DNA from: CAIXSC01 sp046349915
GTDB lineage: Bacteria; Planctomycetota; Planctomycetia; Pirellulales; Pirellulaceae
Length of the DNA stretch: 64,000 nt
Assembly: GCA_046349915.1 (NCBI GenBank)
Contig: JAXMBL010000006.1
Span: 434,001 to 498,000 of the forward strand
Reading direction: 5' to 3'
Position numbers and translations under genes: made by a program. Shown here piece after piece: positions 7,798 to 16,833 of the stretch. Position 1 is the first letter of the stretch. Each line of letters starts with the position of its first letter. Under the pieces are notes generated by a model that made no database searches, was not told the DNA's origin, and worked only from the letters and a program-made list of their open reading frames with translations.

Positions 7798-10003
7798 CTT
7801 GCCGACCTCGGCCTCTGTTTATTCTCCGTGGCAATCGTGCGTTTGGGTCGTGATGGCGCTCGCGTGCGCTGGTTGCCTTGGCGAATCCGGGGAAAACTCC
7901 GTCGCGCGCGAGACCCGACCGCCATCGCTGCAACCAACGCAGGTAGCGGCGAGGCCCACCCCGGCGCCGGAGTTGGTTCGGCGCGAAACGTTCGATCTAA
8001 ATACGGCGGACGCCGTCGAATCGCGCATCGCCGCCGACCTGAGATATCTCGCCTCCGATGAACTGGGCGGACGAGGCCCGTTTACGGAAGGGCTGGAGAA
8101 GGCGGCTGACTATATAGCAATGCAGTTTCAGCACGCGGGCCTGGAAACTCGTCGCTTCGGCTCGCAACCTTTTCAGATCTTTCGCTCGCAAGTGCGTACG
8201 GCCTTGGGGACGTCAAACCGGCTGACGTTGTCGACCACCGCGGGCTTCCAATTGACGCTGACAGGTCAGCAGGATTTTACGCCGCTATCGCTAAGTCGAG
8301 CGGGCGTCTTCGACGCGCCGCTCGCCTTCGCGGGTTACGGCATCGTCTGTCCCGAGTTGGAATGGGACGACTACGAGAAACTCGACGTCCAAGGCAAAAT
8401 GGTCATTCTCCTCCGGCATGGACCGGTTGGCGTGCCCGAGTTCGCGGCGGCGCGAGGCAAACGGGAGGGCGGGCGGTTCGTCGAATTCACGTATTTGTTG
8501 TCGAAGGTCAGAAATGCCGCGGAGCGAGGCGCCGCAGGGGTTTTGCTCGTCACCGACTCGCCTCACCTTCCCGAATCGACCGAGCCTGACGCCAAGTCGC
8601 TCGACCCCCTGCTTCATTTTCAGGTCGAGGGCAAACTTGATCAGCCCCCGATCCCCGTGTTGCATAGTCGACGGGAACCGATCGACCAGTTGCTCGCCGC
8701 GCTCGCCAAACCCAGTCTCGCCGAACTCGAACAAGGCTACGAACAAGCGGCCAAGGCGGATTTGAACCCGGGTGACGCCGTCGCCGATTCGCCCAGCGGT
8801 GAACGCAAGCCCCCCGCCGCGTTTGTGCTGTCTGGCGCGCGAGCGGCGGGCGAGGTGACGATTGAACGACGTACGCTCACCCTGAAGAATGTGCTGGGTG
8901 AAATCCCCGGCCGCGGACGGTTGGCCGACGAGACAGTGATCGTCGGCGCCCATTACGATCATCTTGGAATGGGAGGAGCATCATCGCTTGCCCCCTGGAC
9001 CAAGGCGATTCACAACGGAGCGGATGACAACGCGTCAGGGACCGCCGGGCTGATCGAGGTGGCTCGACAAGTCGCTGGTCGGAATCCAGGCGAGCATTCG
9101 CGTCGAATATTGTTCGTGGCGTTTTCGGCGGAAGAGATGGGGCTGATCGGCAGCGAACGATTTGTTGCGTCGCCGCCGGTGCCGATGAGTTCCGTGGTCG
9201 CGATGCTGAACTTGGATATGGTGGGACGTTTGCGCGACGACCGACTTTTGGTTTCGGGGACCGGAACAGCAGCCGAGTTCAGCACGCTGGTCAAGCGATT
9301 GTCAAGCAAACAGGATCTGGCGGCAAAGCTCGACCCCAGCGGGTATGGCCCGAGCGACCATGCCACGTTTGCGTCTCGCGGCATTCCGGTCTTGCACTTC
9401 TTCACCGGACTTCACCAAGACTATCATCGCCCGAGCGACGACTTCGAGCGGATCAATATTGCGGGTCTGCGTCGGATCGTGGAGATGGTCGCTGACGCCT
9501 CGATCGAGATCGCCGAGTCGGAGACGCGTCCCACGCCGACCGGCGGCGGACTCGACGATCTGCTCGCCGACTTGATCCCGCGGAGAGCAAACGGGGCGGC
9601 TCGGTCCAAGCCAGCAGACGCCGCGTCCACGCCGCGAACGAGGGCGAGCGAGCCGCCGTCGACGGACGATGATTCGCCAGCCGGTGGAATAGCAGCTCCC
9701 AGTGGAATATCGACTCCAAACGTCGAGAAGCCGGTCCGCATCGCGGGCCGTGACGTTCGCCCTGGGCTGGGGATTGAGATCGAGAATCGCGCCGAAAGGG
9801 TGGTGATTAAGCGAGTGTTCTCGGACAGCGTGGCGGAGCGAGCGGACTTGCGCGTGGGCGATGAGGTGCGACGAGTTGGCCTGGATGAAGTGCGGTCGGT
9901 GGCGGAGATGTTACGAGCGGTGAAGAAGCATGCCGCGGGCGCAACGGAACGAATTGTTATTCAACGTGGCCAGACGCAGCTAGAGCTGGAACTCACCTGG
10001 TAA
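7790..10003 (+). CDS. Secreted M28 metallopeptidase with PA and PDZ domains
   Basis: The 737-residue protein has a signal sequence ending LACAGC, consistent with a lipoprotein. A PA-type insert lies around residues 170-310 (GYGIVCPELEWDDYEKLDVQGKMVILL). The M28 zinc peptidase core follows. Visible ligands and catalytic residues are His388 (GAHYDHLG), Asp412 (NGADDNASG), Glu448-Glu449 (FSAEEMG), Asp476 (NLDMVGR) and His546 (YHRPSDD). A low-complexity linker leads to a C-terminal PDZ domain from about residue 655 (GLGIEIENRAERVVIKRVF). All metal ligands are present, so it is probably an active aminopeptidase. Its GTG start lies inside the end of the degenerate sulfatase gene, which points to one transcript. 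Confidence 0.88.
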   Translation: MSNLPTSASVYSPWQSCVWVVMALACAGCLGESGENSVARETRPPSLQPTQVAARPTPAPELVRRETFDLNTADAVESRIAADLRYLASDELGGRGPFTEGLEKAADYIAMQFQHAGLETRRFGSQPFQIFRSQVRTALGTSNRLTLSTTAGFQLTLTGQQDFTPLSLSRAGVFDAPLAFAGYGIVCPELEWDDYEKLDVQGKMVILLRHGPVGVPEFAAARGKREGGRFVEFTYLLSKVRNAAERGAAGVLLVTDSPHLPESTEPDAKSLDPLLHFQVEGKLDQPPIPVLHSRREPIDQLLAALAKPSLAELEQGYEQAAKADLNPGDAVADSPSGERKPPAAFVLSGARAAGEVTIERRTLTLKNVLGEIPGRGRLADETVIVGAHYDHLGMGGASSLAPWTKAIHNGADDNASGTAGLIEVARQVAGRNPGEHSRRILFVAFSAEEMGLIGSERFVASPPVPMSSVVAMLNLDMVGRLRDDRLLVSGTGTAAEFSTLVKRLSSKQDLAAKLDPSGYGPSDHATFASRGIPVLHFFTGLHQDYHRPSDDFERINIAGLRRIVEMVADASIEIAESETRPTPTGGGLDDLLADLIPRRANGAARSKPADAASTPRTRASEPPSTDDDSPAGGIAAPSGISTPNVEKPVRIAGRDVRPGLGIEIENRAERVVIKRVFSDSVAERADLRVGDEVRRVGLDEVRSVAEMLRAVKKHAAGATERIVIQRGQTQLELELTW

Positions 10004-10238
10004 TGGAGCGTGAGTGCCTATCGATGGCAATTACACACATACGCCATATGTGATGTGCAGAAAGTCTTTTTGCCGCAATAGTTTCCAACAAGAATTGGCG
10101 TTGGCTCACAGCGAAGATCACGCTACATTCCCCTCATCGTAAGGGGCACGAGAGTTAGCGACGTCTCCCCCTCACGAGAAAAACCCACCCAGACTGTCCT
10201 GGGGGGCTTCGTAATGCGAACTATTCGGGAGTCGACCA

Positions 10239-11423
10239 ATGGCGGGGCGACGACAGGACGCTGGGCGTTTTCGGGGTGAACGGCGGGCGATGCAAGGCAG
10301 TCGACGTGGCGGTGCTACGTTGTGGATCATACTGCTCTTGCCGATCCTACTGATCTTGTTGGGCATCATCGTGGAGATTGGCAACCTCTGGTTGAGTCGA
10401 CAGCAGTTGGAAAACTCGCTGGAAGCGGCTTCATCGGCCGCGGTCTTTCGCTGGTTCCAAGATGGCGGCGGCGACACCAACGCCGCTCGCACTCAGGGCG
10501 CCGATTTCGCCTCGTACAATTGGATTGCGAAGAACCAGTCGGTCACGGTTGATGTCAACTACAACGGCGCATCCACCAACGACAATGCCGCCACGACAGG
10601 CTCGACAGCCGACATCTTGTTCGGATCGGTTTCTGAGTCAGGAGGGCTCTATACCTTCGACGCCACCATCGAACCGACCGTGTTCGCCGGAAATCTGCTG
10701 ATCGAAGCGATTGGCGACTTTGATGTCGCGAGCATGGCGCCGAACGGCCTTCTCCGCTTCACCTACTCGTCGCCGGTCGCGGCGCCGCATACTTGGGTGA
10801 TTCGCGAGATTGAGGTGAATCTCCGAGCGGGAACGGATCTCGATGCCAGCTTCGCTGGTTCGCCCCCTTACTCGGAAACGCTCACCAACGTAGTCGCCCC
10901 ATCGCAGACGTTTTTCGACGATTACCAACCGATGGGTGTGGCGGCATTCCCAGCCCCCGTCGCCCGTTTCGTGTTTTCCACATCGGGAAACACCGCCAGC
11001 GATTTTGATCCTGGAACTCTGCCCACCCCTGACGTCTACGAAGTCGCGGTTCGGACACAGAGTCTGGACCCCGCCAACACGGGCGACAATTTCGGAAATC
11101 AGGGCGTGGTTGCTCGCGTGACCTTCCATAACCTCAGCAACAGTTCCACGTTTGTGCAGGACTATGTCTTCGTGGATGATGCGACACCCAATCAGTCGAC
11201 CGCGACCGCGACCGCGATCGGCTCGAACAATATGCTAGGGGTGCGAGTGGCCATGGCAGCCAGCGTTCCGAGCGTGTTCACTTCGCTGTTTGGTTCGACC
11301 TTGGGTCCCTACCCGATCAAGGCGGAATCGGTCTCGATTCTCGACACCGCGGCGGCCAACCACGAGGTGCTAAGTCGCCGCATCACGACCTACAATCCCG
11401 CGGCCATCGCGACGTCTCCCTAA
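10239..11423 (+). CDS. TadG-like Flp pilus assembly protein (second paralogue)
   Basis: The 394-residue protein repeats the design of the product of 3083-4321. It has a basic N-terminus, RRGGATLWIILLLPILLILLGIIVEIGNLWLSRQQLENSLEAASSAAV, the WFQDGGGDTNAARTQGADFASYN segment, a beta-rich exported domain and the tail TYNPAAIATSP. GGGAG 7 bases before the ATG supports the start. The two paralogues flank the two sulfatase-like genes and the M28 peptidase, all on one strand. The block may act together at the cell surface. That is inference; only membership of the TadG-like family is shown by the sequence. Confidence 0.72.
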   Translation: MAGRRQDAGRFRGERRAMQGSRRGGATLWIILLLPILLILLGIIVEIGNLWLSRQQLENSLEAASSAAVFRWFQDGGGDTNAARTQGADFASYNWIAKNQSVTVDVNYNGASTNDNAATTGSTADILFGSVSESGGLYTFDATIEPTVFAGNLLIEAIGDFDVASMAPNGLLRFTYSSPVAAPHTWVIREIEVNLRAGTDLDASFAGSPPYSETLTNVVAPSQTFFDDYQPMGVAAFPAPVARFVFSTSGNTASDFDPGTLPTPDVYEVAVRTQSLDPANTGDNFGNQGVVARVTFHNLSNSSTFVQDYVFVDDATPNQSTATATAIGSNNMLGVRVAMAASVPSVFTSLFGSTLGPYPIKAESVSILDTAAANHEVLSRRITTYNPAAIATSP

Positions 11424-11507
11424 CGAGATCGTCGACTACGCGACGGTTTTCCAGTAGACCGTTCGAGGCCGCAACTGAAGGCGGCGTTTGTACGCGGCGC
11501 CGCTGGT

Positions 11508-11526
11508 CATCTCGCGAAGCGAGATG
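11508..11526. repeat. Short perfect hairpin
   Basis: An 8-bp inverted repeat (CATCTCGC / GCGAGATG) with a 3-base loop lies between the TadG-like gene and glmU. It lacks a T-run, so it is not a classical terminator. Confidence 0.4.
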
Positions 11527-11633
11527 GCTACTAACGGCACCCTGTTCAGACTGACTTCTCCATGGGAAGATAGAGCGGTCCGAGGCGAAGCAGTCGGTGG
11601 GAAGTTCTAATCTTGACGCACGAGGAGTTCGGC

Positions 11634-12386
11634 ATGGCCGAATCGATGGCGATCGTGTTGGCGGCGGGCATGGGCACTCGCATGAAGTCGGACCTCCCCA
11701 AGGTCTTGAGTCGAGCGTGCGGCCGCCCCTTGCTGCACTACGTCTTGGATGCACTCAACGCTGCGGGCGTCGCTAGGATCGTCGTGGTCGTCGGGTATCG
11801 CGGCGAATTGGTGCGTGAGGCGGTGGCGGGCCGAGCGGGGGTTGAGTTCGTCGAACAGACGGAAAGACTAGGAACGGGGCACGCGGTCAAGATGTGTCGA
11901 GCTCAAATCGACTCGTTCGATGGCCCTATCTTGGTGGTCGCCGGCGACTCGCCCATGATTCAGGCCGACTCCGTGCGACGTCTCCTTGAGGAATTCAGCG
12001 CCGAACAGGCGGCTTGTTTGCTGGGCACACTGCATAAGACCGATCCAACCGGTCTGGGACGCATCGTGCGCGATGAGCGGGGGAATTTCACGGGAATCGT
12101 CGAAGAGAAGGATGCCGCTCCCGAGCAACGCAAGATCACGGAGGTGAATATGAGCACCTACGTATTCGCCGCCAAGCGACTGGCCCACGCCCTGGACAGG
12201 CTGAAGAACGACAATCACCAAAAGGAATACTACCTGACCGATTGTCCGGGCATTTTGTTGGGCGAAGGGGACGTGGTGCGAGCTCTGCCGATCCTGCAGC
12301 CATGCGAGTCGTTGAGCGTGAACACGCCAGACGAACTGGCGATGGTGGAAGCGGAAATGCGACGAATGGGAATCATCGATGCGTGA
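11634..12386 (+). CDS. glmU: UDP-GlcNAc pyrophosphorylase domain protein (GlmU N-terminal type)
   Basis: The 250-residue protein contains the nucleotidyltransferase signature LAAGMGTRMKSDLPKVL near the N-terminus, GTGHAVKMC, VVAGDSPMI and EVNMSTYVF, all typical of GlmU uridylyltransferase domains. It ends after the pyrophosphorylase domain, so the left-handed beta-helix acetyltransferase half of the bifunctional enzyme (about 450 residues) is missing. It should make UDP-GlcNAc from UTP and GlcNAc-1-P for peptidoglycan or glycan synthesis. GAGGAG 6 bases before the ATG at 11634 fixes the start. Its stop overlaps the start of prs, so the two are co-translated. Confidence 0.85.
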   Translation: MAESMAIVLAAGMGTRMKSDLPKVLSRACGRPLLHYVLDALNAAGVARIVVVVGYRGELVREAVAGRAGVEFVEQTERLGTGHAVKMCRAQIDSFDGPILVVAGDSPMIQADSVRRLLEEFSAEQAACLLGTLHKTDPTGLGRIVRDERGNFTGIVEEKDAAPEQRKITEVNMSTYVFAAKRLAHALDRLKNDNHQKEYYLTDCPGILLGEGDVVRALPILQPCESLSVNTPDELAMVEAEMRRMGIIDA

Positions 12387-13335
12387 GTTAAAGATCTTTA
12401 GTGGCCAGGCCAACGTCCCGCTCGCGCAAGCCATCTGCAAATCCCTGAATTTGCAACTCGGCGCCGTCATGCTGGGCAAGTTTCCCGACGGCGAGAATTT
12501 CTGCAAGATCGAAGACGACGTCCGCGGACGCGATGTCTTTTTGATTCAACCCACCTGCCCGCCCGTCAATGACAACTTGATGGAACTGTTGATCATGATC
12601 GACAGTTGCAAGCGAGCCAGCGCGGAGCGAGTCACGGCGGTGATCCCTTACTTCGGCTACGCGCGACAGGATCGCAAGGACGAAGGGCGAGTGCCGATTA
12701 CCGCCAAACTGGTCGCCAACATCATTACTCGGTCGGGAGCGGACCGAGTGCTGACGATGGACTTGCACGCGCAGCAGCTCCAGGGTTTCTTCGATATCCC
12801 CGTCGATCACTTATACGCCGCCCCGGTACTCAACGCCCATTTTCTCGGCATGCATTGGCCAGAAGATGAAGTGGTGGTCGTCAGTCCCGATGCGGGGAGC
12901 ATCAAGCGGGCCGTGGGACACCAGCGCCGTTTGGGCGGGCACTTGGCAATCGTTGATAAGCGACGCAGCAACGCACTTGAGACTCAACAAGAGAACATCA
13001 TTGGCACCTCGGTGACTGGCAAGATCGCAGTGATGTTCGACGACATGATCACCACCGCGGGCTCGATCTGCGGCGCCGCTCAATTCGTGCATGAAGCGGG
13101 CGCCCGTGAAATCCACGTGGCGGCTTCCCATGGAGTATTCTGCGGGCCAGCGATCGATCGCTTGAGTAAAGCGCCCATCACGACCGTGACCATTACCGAC
13201 AGCATCCCGCTCGCCAGCGACAAGTCGCTCGACAAAATCAAGGTGCTCACCGTCGCCCCCTTGTTGGCCGAAGCAATCAAGCGAATCCACCAGGACCAAT
13301 CGATCAGCAAACTGTTCGAGGGCCAGCGCAAGTAA
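12379..13335 (+). CDS. prs: Ribose-phosphate pyrophosphokinase
   Basis: The 318-residue protein is full length for PRPP synthetase. It shows FSGQANVPLAQAI, FPDGENFCKIEDDVRGRDVFLIQP, the PYFGYARQDRK motif, MDLHAQQLQGFFDIPVDHLYA, VVSPDAGSIKRA and the PRPP-binding loop (VMFDDMITTAGSI). It converts ribose-5-phosphate and ATP to PRPP for nucleotide, His and Trp synthesis in the cytosol. The ATG overlaps the last 8 bases of glmU. A glmU-prs arrangement is common in bacteria and supports both calls. Confidence 0.96.
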   Translation: MRELKIFSGQANVPLAQAICKSLNLQLGAVMLGKFPDGENFCKIEDDVRGRDVFLIQPTCPPVNDNLMELLIMIDSCKRASAERVTAVIPYFGYARQDRKDEGRVPITAKLVANIITRSGADRVLTMDLHAQQLQGFFDIPVDHLYAAPVLNAHFLGMHWPEDEVVVVSPDAGSIKRAVGHQRRLGGHLAIVDKRRSNALETQQENIIGTSVTGKIAVMFDDMITTAGSICGAAQFVHEAGAREIHVAASHGVFCGPAIDRLSKAPITTVTITDSIPLASDKSLDKIKVLTVAPLLAEAIKRIHQDQSISKLFEGQRK

Positions 13336-13347
13336 CGAGGCGACTCC

Positions 13348-14418
13348 ATGCCGCAACACCGCCCCACCGCTCATCGAGCGACCAGGATCGATCGACGAAA
13401 GTACTTGGCGGTTAGCTTAGCGACCGCGTCGCTCGCAACCCCACTCATAGCCTGGGCGGTCCCCGCGAGTTCCGTGGAACTCGAGATCGCCACCGAACCG
13501 GGAGTGGCGCCGACAGCGGCGCAAACTTGGCTCGGCGTGCTCAAGGACCTGCCACTCGACAATTTCCGGATCCGTACGGCACGAGGCGACGAGCAACCGA
13601 ACATCGAGTCGTTTGAGGGAGGCCGCCGTCTGCAAGTGGTGGGCATCGTAACGGCCGGAGGCGTGTTGGTCCTCCCTGGGGGACGCTTCTCGCCGAACGA
13701 CCGTCGAGGGCTCGCGGCTTGGCTGGCGAAAACGAAGAGCGGCGTCTCCAGCACGCCCGGCGGCAAGGACGTCCCATTCGGACTCACCGCCGAACAAATT
13801 GTCACTCTCTACCAGGCGCTCGAGGTCCCCGTCCCCATTTCGACGAAGGGCAAATCTTCGGCGGATGTCGCGCGGACGATTCGCAACTTGGTCAAAATCG
13901 AGATCGCGGTGGACCGAGCGGCCGGTCGAGCGTTCGCGGACGACGACGGCTGTCGCGACGAATTAGAAGGCATCGCCTGCGGCAGCGCTCTTGCCGCCCT
14001 GATTCGCCCGCTAGGAGTCGTTCTTGTTCCCGACGGCGCCGCGAACCCGGTGCGTCTGCGAATGGTGCTTTCGGGCAGCGAGAAGTCGATCTGGCCCATC
14101 GGTTGGCCGCCCGAAAAGAAACCGCCCGAACTCGTCCCGGCCTTACTGAAATTCATCGACGTTGAAATCAGCGACACACCGCTCGCCGATGCACTCGACG
14201 CCATCCAACCGCGTCTGAATATCCCCTTCCTGCTCGATCACAACGGACTCGCTCGCCAACGCATCGATCCCTCGACGACGCCAGTCACCGTCAAGCAGGG
14301 CAAGCACTTCTACAGCCGAATCCTGGATCAAATTACGGCTCAGGCCAAGTGCAAATGGGAATTGCGGGTGGACGAAGCCGGTAAACCTTTGGCTTGGATT
14401 TCACCTCGATTGGGGTGA
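13348..14418 (+). CDS. Exported hypothetical protein downstream of prs
   Basis: This 356-residue protein has an N-terminal Arg-rich stretch (RATRIDRRKYLAVSLATASLATPLIAWA) that looks like a Sec or possibly twin-arginine-like signal, although the canonical RRxFLK is not exact. The mature part has no motif I recognise. A segment near residues 265-330 (LLKFIDVEISDTPLADALDAIQPRLNIPFLLDHNGLA) resembles short STN/secretin-type domains that planctomycetes often use. It starts 12 bases after prs with ACGAGGCGA upstream, so it may be read from the same transcript. The function is unknown. Confidence 0.65.
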   Translation: MPQHRPTAHRATRIDRRKYLAVSLATASLATPLIAWAVPASSVELEIATEPGVAPTAAQTWLGVLKDLPLDNFRIRTARGDEQPNIESFEGGRRLQVVGIVTAGGVLVLPGGRFSPNDRRGLAAWLAKTKSGVSSTPGGKDVPFGLTAEQIVTLYQALEVPVPISTKGKSSADVARTIRNLVKIEIAVDRAAGRAFADDDGCRDELEGIACGSALAALIRPLGVVLVPDGAANPVRLRMVLSGSEKSIWPIGWPPEKKPPELVPALLKFIDVEISDTPLADALDAIQPRLNIPFLLDHNGLARQRIDPSTTPVTVKQGKHFYSRILDQITAQAKCKWELRVDEAGKPLAWISPRLG

Positions 14419-14439
14419 GGGTTTGTCATTGGTCATTCG

Positions 14440-15435
14440 TCATTGGGGGGTTGGGGGGGTGTTGGTTGTCATTTCGAACAGGTGAGTGGCTTGGGGGCCT
14501 AGGAAGCCTTCGAAGCGTCGCTTGACGCCGGAGTCGGGATCGATCGTGTAGCCTCGTTCGGCGAGTTCGAAGTATGCGTAGGTCCACGGGATGGACGACT
14601 CTTGTCCGTGATCCGCGACGGCCGTTTCGACGACTACGGCCTCCGTCGCCGTTTGCCTGAGCTTAGAACCTGGTGCGCCTTCGATCTCGGCTTTCATGGG
14701 GACTTCGGCATCCACGAGTTTTTGGATCGTGGATTCGATGGTGCTCAACGGACCAGCGCCATGCGAATTGATCAACGCGGTGAAATGGTTGACGCTGTAT
14801 CCATGCAGCAACACCCAAGCCGCAAATTGGCTGGCTTGATTTACCACTCGCAAGTCTTCGAGTTCCGGGAGCGACCACGGCAACTCGTGAAATTCTCGCA
14901 CGACTCGTCGTAGCAAGTCGGTTCGTTCCTCAAGAGTAAGGTTCTCGCACTGGGCGACACGAGCGAGCGTCTCGTCGGAGACCGGCAGTCGATGGGTCCG
15001 CAGCGAGCGAAGCACACGTTCTCGCACATCCGCCGGAAATGCGAAGAGCTGGAGTTCGCTGATGAAGATCTTGGGAAAAGCCGGATTGCCGTGTTCGTAG
15101 TGCGTACTGGAGAGTCGTTTGTCGGGAAACTGATAGACTCCGGCCGCTCGCCAACCCAGGGCCTCGAAAATACGAGCAATCGAAACGATCCCAGTGAGTG
15201 GAATTTGCGAGGCAATGGTGCGCAACGCGATATGGTCGTTGTGGAATTTCGCACCCGCGGATTCCACGATTCGCTCGTAGGTCCGTACGTACTCAACCCG
15301 TTCTCGGTAGCGAATCCAGAGTTGGTCAAGCAATTGAGCAGCGAACTGCTCGCGTGCGTCCGTGGTCGCGACGCGAGCGTGCGGGCCGGTTGGGCTGCTG
15401 GCCGGTTGAAGGGACGGCCCGTTGGCGGGTGTCAT
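14440..15435 (-). CDS. DUF1338 protein, 2-oxoadipate dioxygenase/decarboxylase-like (HglS family)
   Basis: The 331-residue protein fits the DUF1338/HglS fold, a VOC-like Fe(II) enzyme. In Pseudomonas putida this family turns 2-oxoadipate into D-2-hydroxyglutarate in lysine catabolism. The expected metal ligands are visible: His68 (NDHIALRT), His217 (GYSVNHFTAL) and Glu290 (YAYFELAERG). The substrate-binding region GVYQFPDKRLSSTHYEH is also present. Its ATG overlaps the pntB stop codon (ATGA), so translation is coupled to the transhydrogenase genes. The family is fairly sure; the exact substrate here is not. Confidence 0.78.
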   Translation of the reverse strand: MTPANGPSLQPASSPTGPHARVATTDAREQFAAQLLDQLWIRYRERVEYVRTYERIVESAGAKFHNDHIALRTIASQIPLTGIVSIARIFEALGWRAAGVYQFPDKRLSSTHYEHGNPAFPKIFISELQLFAFPADVRERVLRSLRTHRLPVSDETLARVAQCENLTLEERTDLLRRVVREFHELPWSLPELEDLRVVNQASQFAAWVLLHGYSVNHFTALINSHGAGPLSTIESTIQKLVDAEVPMKAEIEGAPGSKLRQTATEAVVVETAVADHGQESSIPWTYAYFELAERGYTIDPDSGVKRRFEGFLGPQATHLFEMTTNTPPTPQ

Positions 15436-16823
15436 GCGAGTTCCTTGAAGGCCTTGACGATGTCCTGGACCGCTTTCTGGGCGTCGGCGTAGAGCATGAG
15501 AGCGTTTGGGGAGGCGAATAGCGGATTAGGAATCTTGGCGAATCCCGGACTGAGACTGCGTTTGATCACAATCACGGTCCGGCTCTTGTCGACTTCGATA
15601 ATCGGCATGCCCGCGATCGGGCTGGTCGGGTCGGTTTTTGCCAAGGGATTCACTACGTCATTGGCGCCAATGACGATCGCGACATCGACGGTCTCGAGAG
15701 TTGGATTGATCTCGTCCATCTCCTTCAGCTTGTCATAGGAGATGTCGGCTTCGGCCAACAGCACGTTCATGTGCCCTGGCATGCGTCCCGCCACGGGATG
15801 TATCGCGTACTCGACCGTCGTTCCTTTCGCCTCCATCAGTTTGGCAAGGTCGCGGACGGCGTGTTGAGCCTGTGCGACCGCCAACCCATAGCCTGGCACC
15901 ACCACGACTCGCTGCGCACCGTCGAGCATCAGGGCTACATCGTCGGCGGAAGTGCTGCGAACGGTGGCATAGATTTCGTCGGTCGGCCCGCCGCTGCCGC
16001 TTCCTCCCATGACGCCAAACAGCACATTGAACAGCGACCGGTTCATCGCCTTGCACATGATCTGGGTGAGAATGATCCCCGAGGCGCCCACCAGCGATCC
16101 AGAGATGATCAGCGAGTTGTTGTCGATGACGAAACCGGTCGCCGCGCCCGCCAAGCCGGAGTAGGAGTTCATCAACGAAATCACCACGGGCATGTCAGCC
16201 CCGCCGATGGGATTCACCAGGAAGATGCCAAGTACCGAGGCGAGCAATACGATCGCCAAGTAGCATGACAGCTGCACGGAATGATTGTGATTCAAGGCCA
16301 AGAACAGCGTGAGTGCGAGGCAGGCCAATACGAGCAGCGCATTGACCACTTGCTGGCCAGGGATGCTGACCGGATTGCGAAATCCCTTCAGTTCTTCCAG
16401 CTTGGCATATGCGACGAGACTCCCCCAAAACGTGACGGCGCCAATCAACCCCGACACGCCCACGGCAATCAGCGTGTCGAAGGGGTGAGCCGAATCTTGG
16501 AGCAGATCGGACCAGGCGACCAGCGTCGACGCGCCGCCTCCAAGCCCATTCAACAACGCGACCATTTGCGGCATGGCGGTCATCTGCACCCGCACGGCCA
16601 AGACGGCGCCGATCAATCCGCCGGCGGCGAGTCCGGCGATAATCAGGCCATACGACGAGATTTTGGCATCCAGCAAAGTGACGAGAATGGCGACCAGCAT
16701 TCCCGCCGCGCCGAACAAATTCCCGCGAACGGCCGTCCGCGGGCTCGACATCATCTTCAGCCCCACGATGAACAAGATGGCCGACGCGAGGTAGGCGAGT
16801 GGAATGAGTACGTCGCTGGTCAC
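15432..16823 (-). CDS. pntB: NAD(P) transhydrogenase subunit beta
   Basis: The 463-residue protein has about nine hydrophobic helices followed by the soluble NADP(H)-binding domain III with VVPGYGLAVAQAQHAV, GRMPGHMNVLLAEADISYDKL, IGANDVVNPLAKTDPTSPIAGMPI and IKRSLSPGFAKIPNPLF. It pairs with PntA to transfer hydride from NADH to NADP using the proton gradient. The GTG at 16823 is chosen because GAGGAG precedes it closely; in-frame codons further upstream lie inside the previous gene's sequence in another frame. It is the third gene of pntA1-pntA2-pntB and overlaps the DUF1338 start by 4 bases. Confidence 0.95.
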   Translation of the reverse strand: MTSDVLIPLAYLASAILFIVGLKMMSSPRTAVRGNLFGAAGMLVAILVTLLDAKISSYGLIIAGLAAGGLIGAVLAVRVQMTAMPQMVALLNGLGGGASTLVAWSDLLQDSAHPFDTLIAVGVSGLIGAVTFWGSLVAYAKLEELKGFRNPVSIPGQQVVNALLVLACLALTLFLALNHNHSVQLSCYLAIVLLASVLGIFLVNPIGGADMPVVISLMNSYSGLAGAATGFVIDNNSLIISGSLVGASGIILTQIMCKAMNRSLFNVLFGVMGGSGSGGPTDEIYATVRSTSADDVALMLDGAQRVVVVPGYGLAVAQAQHAVRDLAKLMEAKGTTVEYAIHPVAGRMPGHMNVLLAEADISYDKLKEMDEINPTLETVDVAIVIGANDVVNPLAKTDPTSPIAGMPIIEVDKSRTVIVIKRSLSPGFAKIPNPLFASPNALMLYADAQKAVQDIVKAFKELA

Positions 16824-16833
16824 AATTCGCTCC

